A DNA stretch of 64,000 nt from Xylona heveae TC161 (GCF_001619985.1 NW_017264194.1:2289511-2353510), one strand, 5' to 3'; shown: positions 1 to 12,300, numbered from the stretch's first letter. The notes: a model not told the origin generated them from the letters alone. Translations and numbers: made by a program.

Positions 1-1835
1 ATTTGCGCTACTGTGTGGCTGGGACATGCATGGCCTTGATATCTTTGTGTTTTTCGATTCCCAACAATCGGGCGAGCGGTTTGTAAAGAGAAAGAGAACG
101 AAAGAAAATCGCGTCCCGTCATCATCTCATCTTCATCATCATTGTTAGATGGACTTCTGACTTCTCAATCACCAAAAATGTTGATCTTTTTCGGCCTGAT
201 TTGATCAAATTGATCATCCTGGCTCCGAAGTGCCATAGTCCGGGTCATTTCCCTTCTTTTGTCCTTTTTTTTTCACATTTCTCATCTCATATGGCGCACC
301 GATATATCTCTTCGATTTTTAAAGTTCAGAATTTAAATATCAACATGTGATTGTGACCGTTGCAATGTTGCAATTGCGTATGGTAGTGGTGCTTGTCAAT
401 TTAGTTCAATGAATGAGACAAGAAATCTGTCATCCATTGATCCTTTTTTTTAATCCAAGATGACTATTTCTTGTGCACATTCTCCATCCATTCGTATAGA
501 TTCGTTTCAATTCAGTAAGTCCAGTGTCAAGTGTCTAATCATGATTAAAGTCGAGGAATAGGTGAGTTAAATTAGGTACTACTCCTCTCATAAAGTACCA
601 GGTGGCGATACTCATTGCCGCGAACCTGAAGCTCTTCAACCAAGTTACTGTTGTCTCTTCGCGGACATGATGTTGCAACACAATGTTTCGTGCCTACCCT
701 ATGTCGGTATTGTAACATATCCATAGTCATGCTCCATAGAATGCTGCGATGCTGCCTCTGTATCTCTTTTTCTCTCTTTCTGATATATCCTTAATTAATG
801 ATATTCCCCTGTTTTTTCCACCTTTTGTGTGTGTGTGTGTGTGTTCTGAGGTGGTTGCTATGTTCAATTACATGCTCGCCTCGAAATGCACCAAATTATC
901 AGAGCAAAATAATGCATTACATAACGCCTGGTATCAATGACAGCCTATCATTTTCTCCTCCATTATATACGCAGCGCCAGCGTCAATAATGACAGTCTAT
1001 CTTTCGACGGTAGGAGCGTACACACAGTAGGAGTATATTCCGTGTATGCAGGGCATTAGGCTAGGCCTTGAACGGCAACCATTAGCGCGATCCGGGAGAG
1101 CTAGCCGCTAAGGCAGCACAACGCAGCCCTCGGAAGGCGTAGGCGGTTGCCATGGTAAACAAAACCTTGCGCGCGCCGAAGTGGTAAGTTACTCGGTATC
1201 GAAGATCAACACGACGTCAGGCATCATATGTTATATACTGTACCCTGTACACCGTACACACGTTTAACGAAATACGCAATACGTCAACGTCCAACGCGAT
1301 ACGAAACGACAACAGCGATCACGATCACGGTCACGAGCGGTCAACGATCTTGTTTTGGCAGCTGGTCTTGCTGAGAGTTAAATTCGGCTGCAAAGTGGCC
1401 GCATACAGAGCGCATACGGGGCGCATAACGGGCGAATAATTGTAAAACGCCAACCACCACCGAGTTTGAAATCTTGCCTGAGGAGAGATTGAAGGATAGC
1501 TGGAGGACCGGAGAGATAGGCGGACGTCGCGTTTTCGATACCAAGAATAGGTCTTCGCGCAAGAGATCACGTTAGTCTTGCGTGGTTGTGAGGTGATAGA
1601 AAGTGTAAAACGCGCGTTTGCTTGGGATTTCAGACTTCTTTTCGGGAGGAATTTCAACAGTGGCAAATCAGAAAGCCCAAAATCAAGTTGGAGGGCTTTG
1701 AGAGGACGACTTTCCTTCACAGCTCAACAGTACAGACAGTCTGAAACCACGAAAATAACATACCAACTGTAAGGAGTCGCAAATCGGAGACAGCAAAAAA
1801 AACATACTAAGTATACCGACAATTGGAATCAGCAA
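1..1835. other. Intergenic and upstream region of the first gene
   Basis: I see no convincing gene in this stretch. It is moderately AT-rich, with a (TG)n run at about 826-844. Several short open frames exist on both strands (for example minus strand 1331-1720), but none shows a recognisable family, codon bias or splice continuity. The last few hundred bases before 1836 are probably promoter and 5' leader of the downstream gene. The A-rich stretch just before the start codon (about 1795-1802) is typical of fungal start contexts. Confidence 0.5.
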
Positions 1836-4082
1836 ATGCCGCGCCTCACTCGCGCTGCGCTCCGCGCACAAAACGATCCCTCCCTAGAGTCCGCGACCGA
1901 CGAACTCCCGGAACTGGCGCAACAACAACAATCGTCAGCCTTTGAGATATCTTCAGAGAGTGAGAACGTCTCCACAATACCAGTCGACGGGGCAGACGAA
2001 GAAGAGGTATCTAGCGGATCGGCTGACGCGCGTGCTCCTCTTGGAGAGGCTCATGGCAATGACAATACCGTCAATGCGACGGAGGAATCGCATCATGCTC
2101 CGGATAGAGCGAGCATAAGCGGCCAATCGGATACTATCGAGACTAACGATACATCAAAAGAAAAGCCGGCGCGCGCAAAGAAGAATAAGAAAGTGAAAAA
2201 ATCAAGGAAGAACAAGACAGGTTCCGCCAAGGAGGGAACGGACGGAGAGGCTGCTCAGGACGGTTTGAGTACTAGGGATAGTCAGGCTTCACAGGATACG
2301 GCGCCTGGCGAAGAAGAGCAGGAGACACAGGATGCTCAAGCAGCGCTGGAAGTGGATAATGAAGATGATTCTCAAGTCACGACGCCCACAGTCCCAGAAA
2401 CATCGGTTCAGGGTAGTGCACAGACTAAAGAAATTGTCGAGGAGCATAAGTCAGAAGATGGGGCGCAAGATGACGAGACAAAGTTACATGGCAAAGGCAA
2501 GCTCTGAAATTCGAGTCTAGGGGATAGCATGCTCATGTTTGCAGTTCCTGAAAAGACCGATGAAGATCGTCAAGATCACGAGGAAACGGAAATTCAACAC
2601 ACAGGTGGAGAGTCTCATCTGCAGAACGATGCAATAGAGGACAAAGGTAGATTTTACTCTAAATCATCCTCTTCTCCCAGATATCTATGCAGTCAGAGGC
2701 TAACTAATTCCATAGAGCCGGTGAAAAATGACGTTCCCTTACCGAACAATGATTCGCAGAATGATTCCAAAGAAATCATTGATAAATTGGATCAAATGAA
2801 CATTTCCACAGAAGATGACCAAACCACTCCTCCAAACGATATCCTCCTGAAAGGAGAATTGCCTCAAGCCAACCACGCAGCAGAGACAACGACCAACCAC
2901 ATAGTCCCCGAATCCAAAGGCAAGCAAAGATCAGAAGTCGTACCCAGCATCGAAGCAGAAAGCGTCAAATCGGACACATTGCTCGATAATCCTACGACTC
3001 AAAAGGAAAACAACGGTAAGTTGAAACACTTTACCCCTCCAGCAATCCAGCAATCCAGCCAACATCACTAACATATTAAATTTCCAGGCCCCCAGCAAAC
3101 TCCACATGTCTTATCCACTGCAAATCTAAAGCAAATCGCACGATCATCAACCGCAGGGTCTACTCAAGACAACCTCACCGAAGACGACAGAGGTACGCTC
3201 TTCCCGCCCACTTGGCTCCCCCCAATTTATTTTCTTCCCAGATCAAATCATCTCACGGTTTTACCAATCCTCACAGGCTCCGTCGCGGCAACTACTGTCT
3301 CCTCACTGAGCGTCCCGCAACGACCTGGATCTAAACCCAGACCTTATTTTGCGCCCAAACACGCCATCAGGCAGTCCACATCTCAACCTCTGTCACAGTT
3401 CCACTCCCAGTCACAGTCCCAGGTCCACTCCCGCCGACCATCATCCCTAACAACAACAAAACCAAAACCACCCACACGCATCTCCACTACCGAATTACCG
3501 GGCGACATCTTTTCCCGCCGCGCCAAACAGGCCCGCGACGAACTCCTACAGCGCGAAGCAGAAGAAGAACGACAACGGCGCGACTTTCGAGCAAAAACAT
3601 ATCGTCCTAGTCTTGCGCCTTCGCTCCCCGTGAAATCTACCGCAACCAGCTCCGCCCGTCACCGACTCTCGCTACTGGAAGCCTCGAAACGCGCGAGCAC
3701 CGAGGCGGCTACTTGTGCTCGTGAACGGCCGGCGTGGGTAGGCACTGGCGGCATTTCGTCCTCTTCGTCCTCTACATATTCCTCTTCCTCTTCATATCAC
3801 TCGTCGAATAACCCGTATAACTCGTATAATTCGTCACGTGCGTCTTCGTCTTCGTATTCGAATGGTCATGGTCACGGTCATGGTCGAAATGCGGGCGCGG
3901 GTCCTGCAAAACAAGGACAATCCGCAGCGGCGAGAACAAGGGTACTGTCTGATGATGCATCCCAGCGCAAGGAAAGAGAAGAACTCGCGAGAAAAGCCCG
4001 CGCAGAAGCGGCGGCGAGAAACCGCCAGGCGAGTAGAGAGTGGGCGGAGAATCAACAGCGCAGGAAACTTGCGTCTTCGTAG
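1836..4082 (+). CDS. Disordered basic/acidic protein of unknown function, four exons
   Basis: I do not recognise a named gene. The proposed CDS is join(1836..2496, 2545..3015, 3088..3192, 3277..4082), 680 residues. It opens with MPRLTRAALRAQ and is low-complexity throughout. Residues 1-110 are acidic and Ser/Glu-rich; a Lys-rich patch (KARKNKK-type) lies near 105-130. A charged helical stretch near 487-510 (Arg/Glu-rich, RRAKQARDELLQREAEEE) runs into FRAKTYRPSLAP, which faintly recalls the TPX2 FKARP motif. A Ser/Tyr/His-rich linker follows, and the end is a basic helix rich in Arg, Ala and Glu. Intron 1 (2497-2544) has a GC donor (AAAG|GCAAGC) and TTTGCAG acceptor and restores the frame exactly; introns 2 and 3 have GTAAGT-like and GTACGC donors. 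The composition suggests a nuclear or cytoskeleton-associated scaffold, but this is inference only. Confidence 0.7.
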
Positions 4083-4402
4083 TGCGCTGTGTCATTTATC
4101 CCCGTTTTGTTATCCTTCCGAGGCAGCTTACCAGCGTTTTGTCTTGTTTTTGGCTTGGTTTTGTCGTTGGTTTGGTTTTATCTTTGTTTTTACTTTTGCC
4201 TTTGGTTGATCTCTTGCGTTGGGTTCGTCTTAAGGTGTATGTTTAGGTCCCGGTTCTTGATATGTAAAAATACCCAAATACTATTATTCTCGATCATACA
4301 AATATAAATATACGAATATACAAATATACAAACATACAAACCCCGTGAGGTCTCGTCCGCGCGTCTCTGGAGTCCGGATATAGAAGTGCTTTGAGTCAAC
4401 CA

Positions 4403-4431
4403 TTTTTTTTATTTTTTTTTATTTTTTTTTT
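4403..4431. repeat. Poly-T tract interrupted by single A residues
   Basis: Three blocks of eight to ten T, separated by single A residues, followed by TCAGG. This is a simple low-complexity repeat. Confidence 0.8.
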
Positions 4432-4874
4432 CAGGTCTTTTATATATATTGTATCTGTGTCTACGAGTGTTTCCGTCGTCGGACTCTTTCTGTGTTTACA
4501 TAATACATTCATGAAGTTGTAAAGCTATCTAGACAGCTTGAGCAGATGAGTGCCACATGTCATCTAGAATCAATTCTCCAAAGTGACTGTGTACAATCTA
4601 GGAGGAAAGCAGACTACATAAGAGCAAATAATAAACGCAACAATACGCTTGTCTACTCTAGTCAAATTTTATTCATCAATTCCAGGACACTTTTAATGTA
4701 TGGATGCAAAACTATTTTTCAAATCCAAAGAAAATCAATTATGTAGAGATAAAAACAAAAACACAATAAAACCATACAAATTTAAAAAGATTAGTCAAAA
4801 GCAAAAGACCTAAGGAATGGAAAAATAAAACCAGTAACAAAAAACCAAAAGGAATGAAAGTAAAAAACAGCAAT

Positions 4875-4884
4875 AAAAAACAAA
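4875..4884 (-). terminator. RNA polymerase III terminator of the tRNA
   Basis: On the minus strand, directly beyond the tRNA 3' end, the sequence has TTTT and then TTTTTT within 20 bases. Runs of four or more T are the established Pol III stop signal. Confidence 0.65.
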
Positions 4885-4891
4885 AGATAAA

Positions 4892-4996
4892 CGCCCGAGG
4901 CGAGGATCGAACTCGCAACCTTGAGATTCCTTAGTAACTCTCCAAAGAGGAGAGTTCTTAAAAGTCTCACGCGCTAACCAATTGTGCCACCCGGGC
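4892..4996 (-). tRNA. tRNA-Lys (anticodon UUU) with a 31-nt intron
   Basis: Read on the minus strand, this begins GCCCGGG and ends CTCGGGC plus discriminator G, forming a seven-base acceptor stem with one G-U pair. The T arm is GCGAG/CTCGC around TTCGATC. The anticodon stem TGAGA/TCTCA encloses the loop CTTTTAA, so the anticodon is TTT (Lys). Total length is 105 nt against an expected 74, so about 31 nt is an intron at the canonical site after position 37. The intron carries an eight-base hairpin (AACTCTCC with GGAGAGTT), as expected for splicing-endonuclease recognition. The box B sequence GTTCGATCC is present, and T runs for termination follow. Confidence 0.93.
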
Positions 4997-5308
4997 TTCC
5001 TTGTTTAGCGCAGTCGAAAAGCCCAATATACACCGCATAACGTATACTCCGACTGAACTCTGCCCAACGTCTCACCAGTGAATGAAATTGAAGAGCCAAA
5101 TGTAAACACTGGCAAAATAATTGTGAAGGAGCAATGTGATTGTTATAGTAAAAGCCCCCGCCCCCCCCAAAAATTCAATCATGAGCAGTGAATTGACGCT
5201 TTCAAGTATGACCGCATTTCGTCTACTTTAAAAGCCCTATCTCCCCTCTCTTCCTAGGGCCGTCTTTTGCTTGTTACAGCTACTCGACTCGTGGAATAGA
5301 CTAGCAAA
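4997..5308. promoter_or_regulatory. Shared upstream region between tRNA-Lys and the next gene
   Basis: This 312-bp gap lies between the tRNA 5' end and the start codon at 5309. It contains a C-run near 5157-5168 and an A-rich tract, but no recognisable promoter element beyond the context of the start (GCAAAATGG). Confidence 0.35.
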
Positions 5309-7411
5309 ATGGAAGAACTTGAGTTCTCTTCCACCTCGGAACACTACCGAATTTTCGGGGACCTGGTGCTCGAAAACCCTGAGAAGCATCTCAGGGTTGA
5401 GCAAATGCAATATCTTCTGGCACTTCAACCTTTTATTTGCGACCTTGAGCGTCGATCACGTAAGTGTCACCATTCAATGCCCAACCGACGAGAGTAAAAA
5501 GAGATTAAATCTGAAATCGTAGTAAAATCGAGCTTCGATTATCTTTCCGAATTTTCTCAATTCAAGCATCGGGAATGTGCTCTCTGGGACCCCCCTCGGA
5601 GCATTGAGGAGCTTGTTCCGCCGTCGGGAGACATAAATGCACCAATTGCTAACAGATTGCACAACCCTTCCTTTACGACTCTCAATTTGCGAGGTGGAGA
5701 GACAGCGGATGGTACAAATCCTTGTATTCAGCTTTTGCTGGAGAGCGGATTTACAAAGAATAATTCATTGATCTACGACCATTTATCTCGCCGCGAAGTG
5801 TTGGACGGGATCTCCAAGTACCCCAAGGCGATTTTGGATTGCCACGAGGGTTTTCTAAAGATGCTGCGGAGCGAGATGACTGCAAAAGTTGAAGTGGTTT
5901 GGGGACGTTATGTACGACTAAGGGCGCTGGAAACTCTGAAACTCGAACGACTTCAGCTCTGGGGCGACTATAAAGACATCACCATCTACCTAGAATGGGA
6001 CAGCGAAGAGACATCTCATACACAACACGTCAAAAGAAAAATATCTCGATTTATCGTGTTTGTTATGCATCCCCAGGTCTTCCTTTACGGGTGGGGTCGG
6101 AAGCACGCAATGCTGCAGGACCGTTACCTGTCTGTTGCTGCAAAGCTGGCAAGTACTACCATCAATGAATGTTTCTTTCAAGAGCTGCCAAGGTTTAGCA
6201 AAAGTTCATTTGCAAAGCTATCTTATATGGCAGATATAACAGCACAGAAAAATGCTAACGAAGGAAATCACCTTGGCACAAATGGTACATCAAATGTCCC
6301 TACAAATTCCGAGGAAAGTACCATTGCTACAGTGTTACGTGATGCTAATTTTGATCCTTCTGGCCCCAAGGAGGAATGTTCGAGTCCTACTTCAATTGAG
6401 GAGAGAGCCGTGGTAAATGAACCTCGGCTCAGGATTATGCTTGAACAGGAGCTTGCACGAAATCGATTGCTACAGGAATATGATCTCTTCGATGTTAAGG
6501 ACTTCGAGGAACTGCCTGCTCCATTGAAAGAGTGGCTTTGGGATCACACTACAACATTGTTTTCTGGCACTAAGATTTCATCGACAGATGACTTGATAGC
6601 TGCATATCATAAGTTGTGTACGGATGCGAAGACAAATGACATTTACAATATCGGCATCTTTGGAATTGTGTCCAAGCTAATGCAATTGCACGCGGATAGA
6701 TTACAACAATTGGGACAAAAGCAATTTGAAGATCTTATCTACTATGGCACAGGTCCACACAAAATTATGAAAGTCAAGTGCAAAAAGTGCGGACAGAATC
6801 AGCCCGATGATACTAGAGCTCGCTGGTCTAGGCTTCGGCCACATTACTATGTCATTCGAGAGACTCGAACATGTCCTTCGAGTGCATGCTTTGGGAAAAA
6901 GCAATACCTTCTACCTCAGGATAGTAATGTTCGTTGGGTCTTTGCTGACAGACGTTTGTTGACAGTCTGCCCAAAACGGCAGTCAAATTGGCGGCGGCTT
7001 ATGCGCGATAAGGATGAGTGTGTTGGGCTACCCATGCAAATTGAGAGCTGGTGTTGGAAATGTCATGAAGCAACGGAGCTTTCTCCACGGCTTGGAAAGG
7101 GTAACAAATTATTAGACAAAAATCCACGCTGGACCATAGGAGATCCGCCGAAATACATTACTAGGGCACCGCAATGTTATAATTGCCACACCGAAAACAC
7201 AAGGTTCATCCCAATTGACGACAGGATTCAGTCAATACGGGTCCAACAATTAGGACGCTTTGAAAAAGAATTCTCATTTATTGATGATAACAGCTATTTG
7301 GCCAAAATGCTAGGTGCTCGTCCTGGAGCTACCAGAGCGTATCATCCCGAACGTAATCCTAACCGTCGTGCTAAGCAGGAGAGTATCGAATCTTCACAGG
7401 CGTCGGAATGA
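5309..7411 (+). CDS. Unrecognised protein with paired-cysteine zinc-ribbon-like segments
   Basis: I do not recognise the family. The body is one long open frame (about 5560-7411) entered from a short first exon at 5309 (MEELEFSS). The simplest model is join(5309..5459, 5502..7411), 686 residues, with a GTAAGT donor and a 42-nt intron. The C-terminal half carries four cysteine pairs: C477/C480 (KCKKCG), C508/C513, C568/C571 (CWKC) and C609/C612 (CYNC). These are spaced like two zinc-ribbon modules. No membrane segment, signal peptide or catalytic motif stands out. An alternative view is that the first 200 bases contain compensating frame changes, because another frame across the proposed intron reads as plausible protein (VTIQCPTDESKK) and resumes with SEIVVKS in the main frame. 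A metal-binding, possibly nucleic-acid-related role is inference. Confidence 0.7.
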
Positions 7412-8706
7412 TCGATAAGGTATAGTCCATCTCCAGTATAGCCCATGTCGTGGAGCAAAATGGGATAGGGAGAACATAAACGGATAGAGCCCTCGCGTCC
7501 CTCTCGTCATCACGCTGAGCATAGGAATGACGCGGTCTAGATGGGCCCGAGACGGGGAAACGGTGGGATGGGGCGACGGGCGACGGAGATGGTGAAACGC
7601 GCGGAGAGTAGGGAGCGTACGTAGCCTTCACCGCGGCGGCGGAGGCTTCCGACGTTGAGGAACGGATAGTATGGCGGATAGAAAAGGGTAGTGAAGGATA
7701 AGGTAGTTTGCATGTATGGAGAGGAAACACAACTAGCTGATAACTAGCCATAGCAATGACTTCAATTGCTGCATTCGTGCAGTGGGGGAAAAAGTGGGCC
7801 AGTAGTGATAGTATGGAAGAGAGAGTCGTGCGGGGTCTACATGCCCAGACTACAAGGGGAAATTCTAACAGTCAAATGGGAAGTCATTTGTAAAAATGTA
7901 TCCGTGGTTGAGAAGGAGAATTGGGGGATGAGATCAGTGCGAGACGGTTGAATGCTGTTACCATGGTAATATATGAGATCAGCAGTAAAGTAGTGATTTA
8001 GGTTGGGGCAACGATAAGCATAGTCAGCAGCGATAGCAAGCGGTCGAGACGCGCAACCCGCGCTAAAGTAACCTACTTTCTCTTAAGGTATGTCAACTGA
8101 TAGACTGGAGAAAAACAGTTTGGTGTGGGCTAGAATGGAAAGGAACTGGGTAAGTGGAGATATTTTGAGTTTGCCGCTATCATAGGCCCCTATGGCGACA
8201 TTGGTCAGAAGTGGTTCGAGTGAGGCACCTTGTTGGGTATTTGGATGGATAGGGTTTGACTTTATCCGAAGAATATCCAGTTTGCTGGAAAAGTCAAGCA
8301 GTTGTGTAACACGTCGGAATATCATCGGAATATATCGCTATGGATACAATATTGGCGGATCTAGAACCCCAAGGCTCTCAGGAGACCGGAAATATGCGGC
8401 GTGGGCGAACAAACAACTGGATGATTGAGTTGCATAGATGCATGTAAATGCTGTATCTGTATGTCTCATCGAAATATCAAAGGACGTCGAGACTCAAGTC
8501 ATGTTTCCATACTCTGATAATGGTTCAAAGCTGTGCGGGTCCTTTGCAACTAGAGCGGGATGAGATGTGGCTCGTAATGAAAATCCCTAAAGGTCGTGTG
8601 GCTAGTGCCACACCCCGTCGACCACACCCTCGCATCAAGGCTGTGAAACGAGTTGCGCTAGAACTACCAAGTGGCTGTGGTGGCCGTGCTGGTAGAAGAT
8701 CAATCA
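7412..8706. other. Gene desert, first part
   Basis: No supported gene. A 126-codon minus-strand frame (7371-7751) rich in Ser and Pro overlaps the end of the preceding gene, but it has no recognisable domain. The rest has only short random frames. Confidence 0.45.
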
Positions 8707-9314
8707 TGATTCGTCCTCGCTATCTTCTAGGACGAGCCCCGGCTTCTGGGCGGCCAGCTCGATGTTCTTCTGAGAATACTCCGGTAGCCTCCTTGAATTT
8801 CTTACCTAAATGTGCTCATAACTGCCCAAGGCTTGATGTCTGTTGCTTCACTCGGCCGTCCCGTGGGGCGTCGAAAAAGAACTGCGTATCTGACTTGGCA
8901 TTTCTTCATTTGACCAAATTCAGTCAGTGCACATTTCCAATTACCGGGAGAGAGGGCCGTGTCCTGCGGGTAAATTCAAAAAAGGAGCCCGATCTGCCGC
9001 CAAAGAGGCAATTGGCCCAATGTGTAGAGGAAAGGACAGGATACTCGACACATCAACTGCTACTGTTGCGGGGCAGGGCAAGTAGAAAAAAGATAGGCTA
9101 GACTACATTTGGCATTTAGCGAAGGCGGATGGCGCGGATGCGGAGAAGTGCAATGCGGAGAAAAAGTTGTTTGGAAGCTTGGACGTGATCGCCGTTGACA
9201 AAGGGAACAGAATACAGTAAACGTATCATAGCCTGACTTGCCACCACCAAACGAGTGCCGATCTTTGCGGGGTGGTTTGGGCAATTTGTGTTTCTCTTCT
9301 TTCTGATCAGTCAT
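8707..9314 (-). pseudogene. Possible remnant of a small gene
   Basis: Two stretches on the minus strand look more protein-like than their surroundings. One begins with an ATG at 9314 and reads MTDQKEEKHKLPKPPRKD followed by a Gly-rich patch. The other ends in a stop at about 8707 and reads IELAAQKPGLVLEDSEDES, a typical acidic tail. Between them are stops, possible splice signals (one candidate GC donor, GCAAGT, after the Gly-rich patch) and a frame change before the tail. I could not build an intact model. It may be a decayed small gene, a multi-exon gene I failed to splice, or chance. No function can be given. Confidence 0.25.
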
Positions 9315-12300
9315 TTATCCACCTTGGTGGTACAAATGACCATTTGATGCTGCGAAAACAAGCGTTTTATTGACTAGGTACCTGATGTAAATGTTTGCAA
9401 GCGATAAGGTGTATACCTGAAGACTAACACGCCATTCAACTGGCCTGAAAATGCATTTTGATATTCTGCTAATGTTATAGCCCTCGGCCAAAAAGAGATA
9501 TGGTGGTTGGAGTGTTGCCGAACTGGCCCTGGGTTCCGTGTGGAGTGCAGCTGCTCAGCTAAATCCCCACGTTTTGCCAGGGTCCATTTTGCCAATCGAG
9601 AAGCGTAAGAAATTAAGGGGTGATGCAGAAAGTAACAGAATAGTGTGGGATCCGGAGCAAAAAGGAGAAAAGAGGTTAGCGTCGGAAGTGTGGAAGCAAG
9701 AGTTAGGTGACAATAGGCGGATATGATGTGAGATGTGATGTGATATCTAGTTGAAATGGTGTCAATTCAACTCGACGTGCATAATCTGTGTTGCACGACC
9801 ATAGTCATGGATTCTTCCATGTTCTTCTTTCTCACCACTTGCCAAGTTCTAGTTTTCTCATGGTATCGGTAAATGGTCTGCCTGCTCTGGCAGCTCTGAG
9901 TCCTGATTGTCGCAGCCGCGCAACCTACTTTTGGCAGAGATCATCATGGACACCCATAAACTCGATTCAGCCGTAGTCAGATGAGAAACAGGAAAATAAA
10001 AAAGCCACACGACCCAATACGGCCGTCCGAAGCATTCCTAACTTGGGGTTAATAGTGTCTTTCTTGCCGGGCTGGGGCTGAATTCAGTCGGCACCCGCTG
10101 ATCCTGCCCTCCCAAAGAGTCACGCGGGAACCTAAGAATTAAGATTAATATCCAAAGTAATGTTTATCAATGGGATAAATAACCATACTGATGATCCGCC
10201 ATCACAACCTATTCCGCTAAAAATATGGGGCAACTACTAGCCAAAGACGAGCAAGCTGCGAATGAGACATGTCACACTATGGAGATAAGCCAACCCCCGG
10301 TACCTGCATCAGATGCCGCGAGAGGTCGACACGAGACCTTCACTGGATACGATAAAAGCTTCACTAGGCAGCCAAAAATGAGCATCTGGGGAAGAAAAAG
10401 GAAACCTAAATCTCCGAACAGAGTTGAGTATTGCTGTGGAGATGGCTTGCTGTGCCGCAGACTTCAGATGTAAGAAATACCAACCTCTCCATGGGGGTGG
10501 CAAAGCAAAGGTTGACAACCTTGGTGTCTCCCATTTGCTGCATCGAAAAAGGTTCCGGCAGATGGCATGATAGCGGCGCCATCCGTCCCCTGAACACTTT
10601 TCCTTGCCAGTGGAGACTGCTTCATTTGTTCACGAGTCACGGATTAGCTTGCCGATAGAGGGGACAAGGATTCGTTCTTGCACCCCTGCAGCACTCGGAA
10701 AGGGTGGTCGGAAACTTGTCCGGAGCAGTGTGATCCGGAGATACGAAGGCCGAGAAACTATTATTCCCAACGCACCGTATTTTCAGGGCCCATATACTGG
10801 GGAGCTTTTGACAATAGAACGCTGCACCGTTTTCTGTCCAACAATCTGTCGCCTGGGATAATCCTCGCGGAGGGCGAATGCGGAGCACGAGGCGATGTTT
10901 GCATGTCGCTGCACGCATGGCATGTTTCCATTTCATTTGCAGAACCCCCCATGCTGAATTTTCCCATCAAGCATCGGAATTTATTGGTACTGGTACTTGA
11001 GAGTATAGCGCCTCAAAGTGGCGTGAGGTCTTCGAAACAGATCGGCGCGTCGCATTACTTCACCTGTGGTCGACGCGACAGCTGTCGTATAATGAATGTA
11101 GAGAGTTTTTCCGTACCTTGCAGCTTTCTAGTCCACGTAATTAAATCTATGACATCGTCAACTCGTACAAAAAAAGGAAATTAACTCGTTAAGATTTCAA
11201 GTCTTCGTCGTGATGACGGGGTACTTCGGCCGAGGGTACGATCGGAGGATTGCGAACGGAAGGCTCGGATAGTACCCGAGCTTTCCAGCAGGGAAGCGGC
11301 ATGGCAGGTTGAAAGCATGCTCGGCGCACGAGCCTTCCACATCCATGCTTTATTGAAAGGAGTAAGGGATTGTCATTTAGCAGATCAATAGCCACTGGTC
11401 AATGGCAACTTACAACGAAAGTGCCGTGAGTTCCGGGGGCAAAGGAAAGGAGTACAATCCGAGCATCAAGCCTTGCTCCTCGGTACATGTTCGCCGCACA
11501 CGTGTATCGTTCTTATTCAGGTTTTGGACCGGACCTTCTATTTGTTGCTATCTTTCCCAGTCAAGGACGCACGAGACGAAGCGATACCCAGAATATAGCT
11601 AATCAGGGCCTATTTCGCGCCTCCTAAGACCAATCAAAGCTCCCGGATGCAGTTGACAGCACGTGCATCTGAAACCACACACCATGGCAAATGTGACTGC
11701 TCACAATTTTGCCAAAGACCAATATTGATAAGCTCCTTTTCGTCTCTTTTATAGAAGAAAATAGCTCGGCTGGTGTATATAGGCCGTACAGAGGTATAGA
11801 CTCCTGCATCGATGATCGCCAAAGAGTAAATGATAATAGATAATGCATAGCCCGTGAACTCTTTTTTCTTTTTCTTTTTTGGTCCAAGTACCGGACCTAG
11901 TCCCTTATCATTTCAAGACAAACCAATCACGCGAGAGTCGGCAGTAATCGCTTCCGCTGTATGCTTCTGGGCAAAGCAAGTATCAAAGCAGGCGCTGGAC
12001 TGCGATTGTAAAGTTAGGTAGGTCTGAGAACTGAGAACAAACCTCCCCCGGCATCCATCTACGGCGCCAAGATTATTAGACCCACTTCACATCATTACAA
12101 TGTAAGAGCAGCACCCTTCTCTCAAGATCCCAACGTTCTCCATAATGTAATCCATCTGAAAGGCATGATGGTCTCTTCTGGCCGCTTTGCGCGCCCGTAG
12201 ATTGCTGGACTGAAACGAAAAGTGGAGTCTGTAGTATCTGTTGTCATCACCCGCTTCTGGGACCCACACAAGTCAAAGCGTTTCATGCAATCCGGGGCCG

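Larger units (their letters stand above)
4083..4891. other. 3' untranslated and spacer region with T/AT microsatellite
   Basis: No gene is seen. A run of T tracts punctuated by single A residues covers about 4403-4431. Below it the sequence is very A-rich, and close to the tRNA it holds T runs on the minus strand. The first few hundred bases are likely the 3' untranslated region of the preceding gene. Confidence 0.5.

Noticed and set aside
1331-1720. A 129-codon minus-strand frame upstream of the first gene
   Set aside because: No recognisable family, no codon pattern distinct from its surroundings, and it lies where the promoter and leader of the plus-strand gene should be.
7371-7751. A 126-codon Ser/Pro-rich minus-strand frame
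   Set aside because: It overlaps the end of a better supported gene, has no domain, and no extension by splicing was found.
8448-9101. A 217-codon plus-strand frame
   Set aside because: Its sequence is basic and cysteine-scattered without a recognisable fold, and the opposite strand gives better protein-like segments.
10678-11184. A 168-codon plus-strand frame
   Set aside because: No family match by eye and irregular composition; probably chance.
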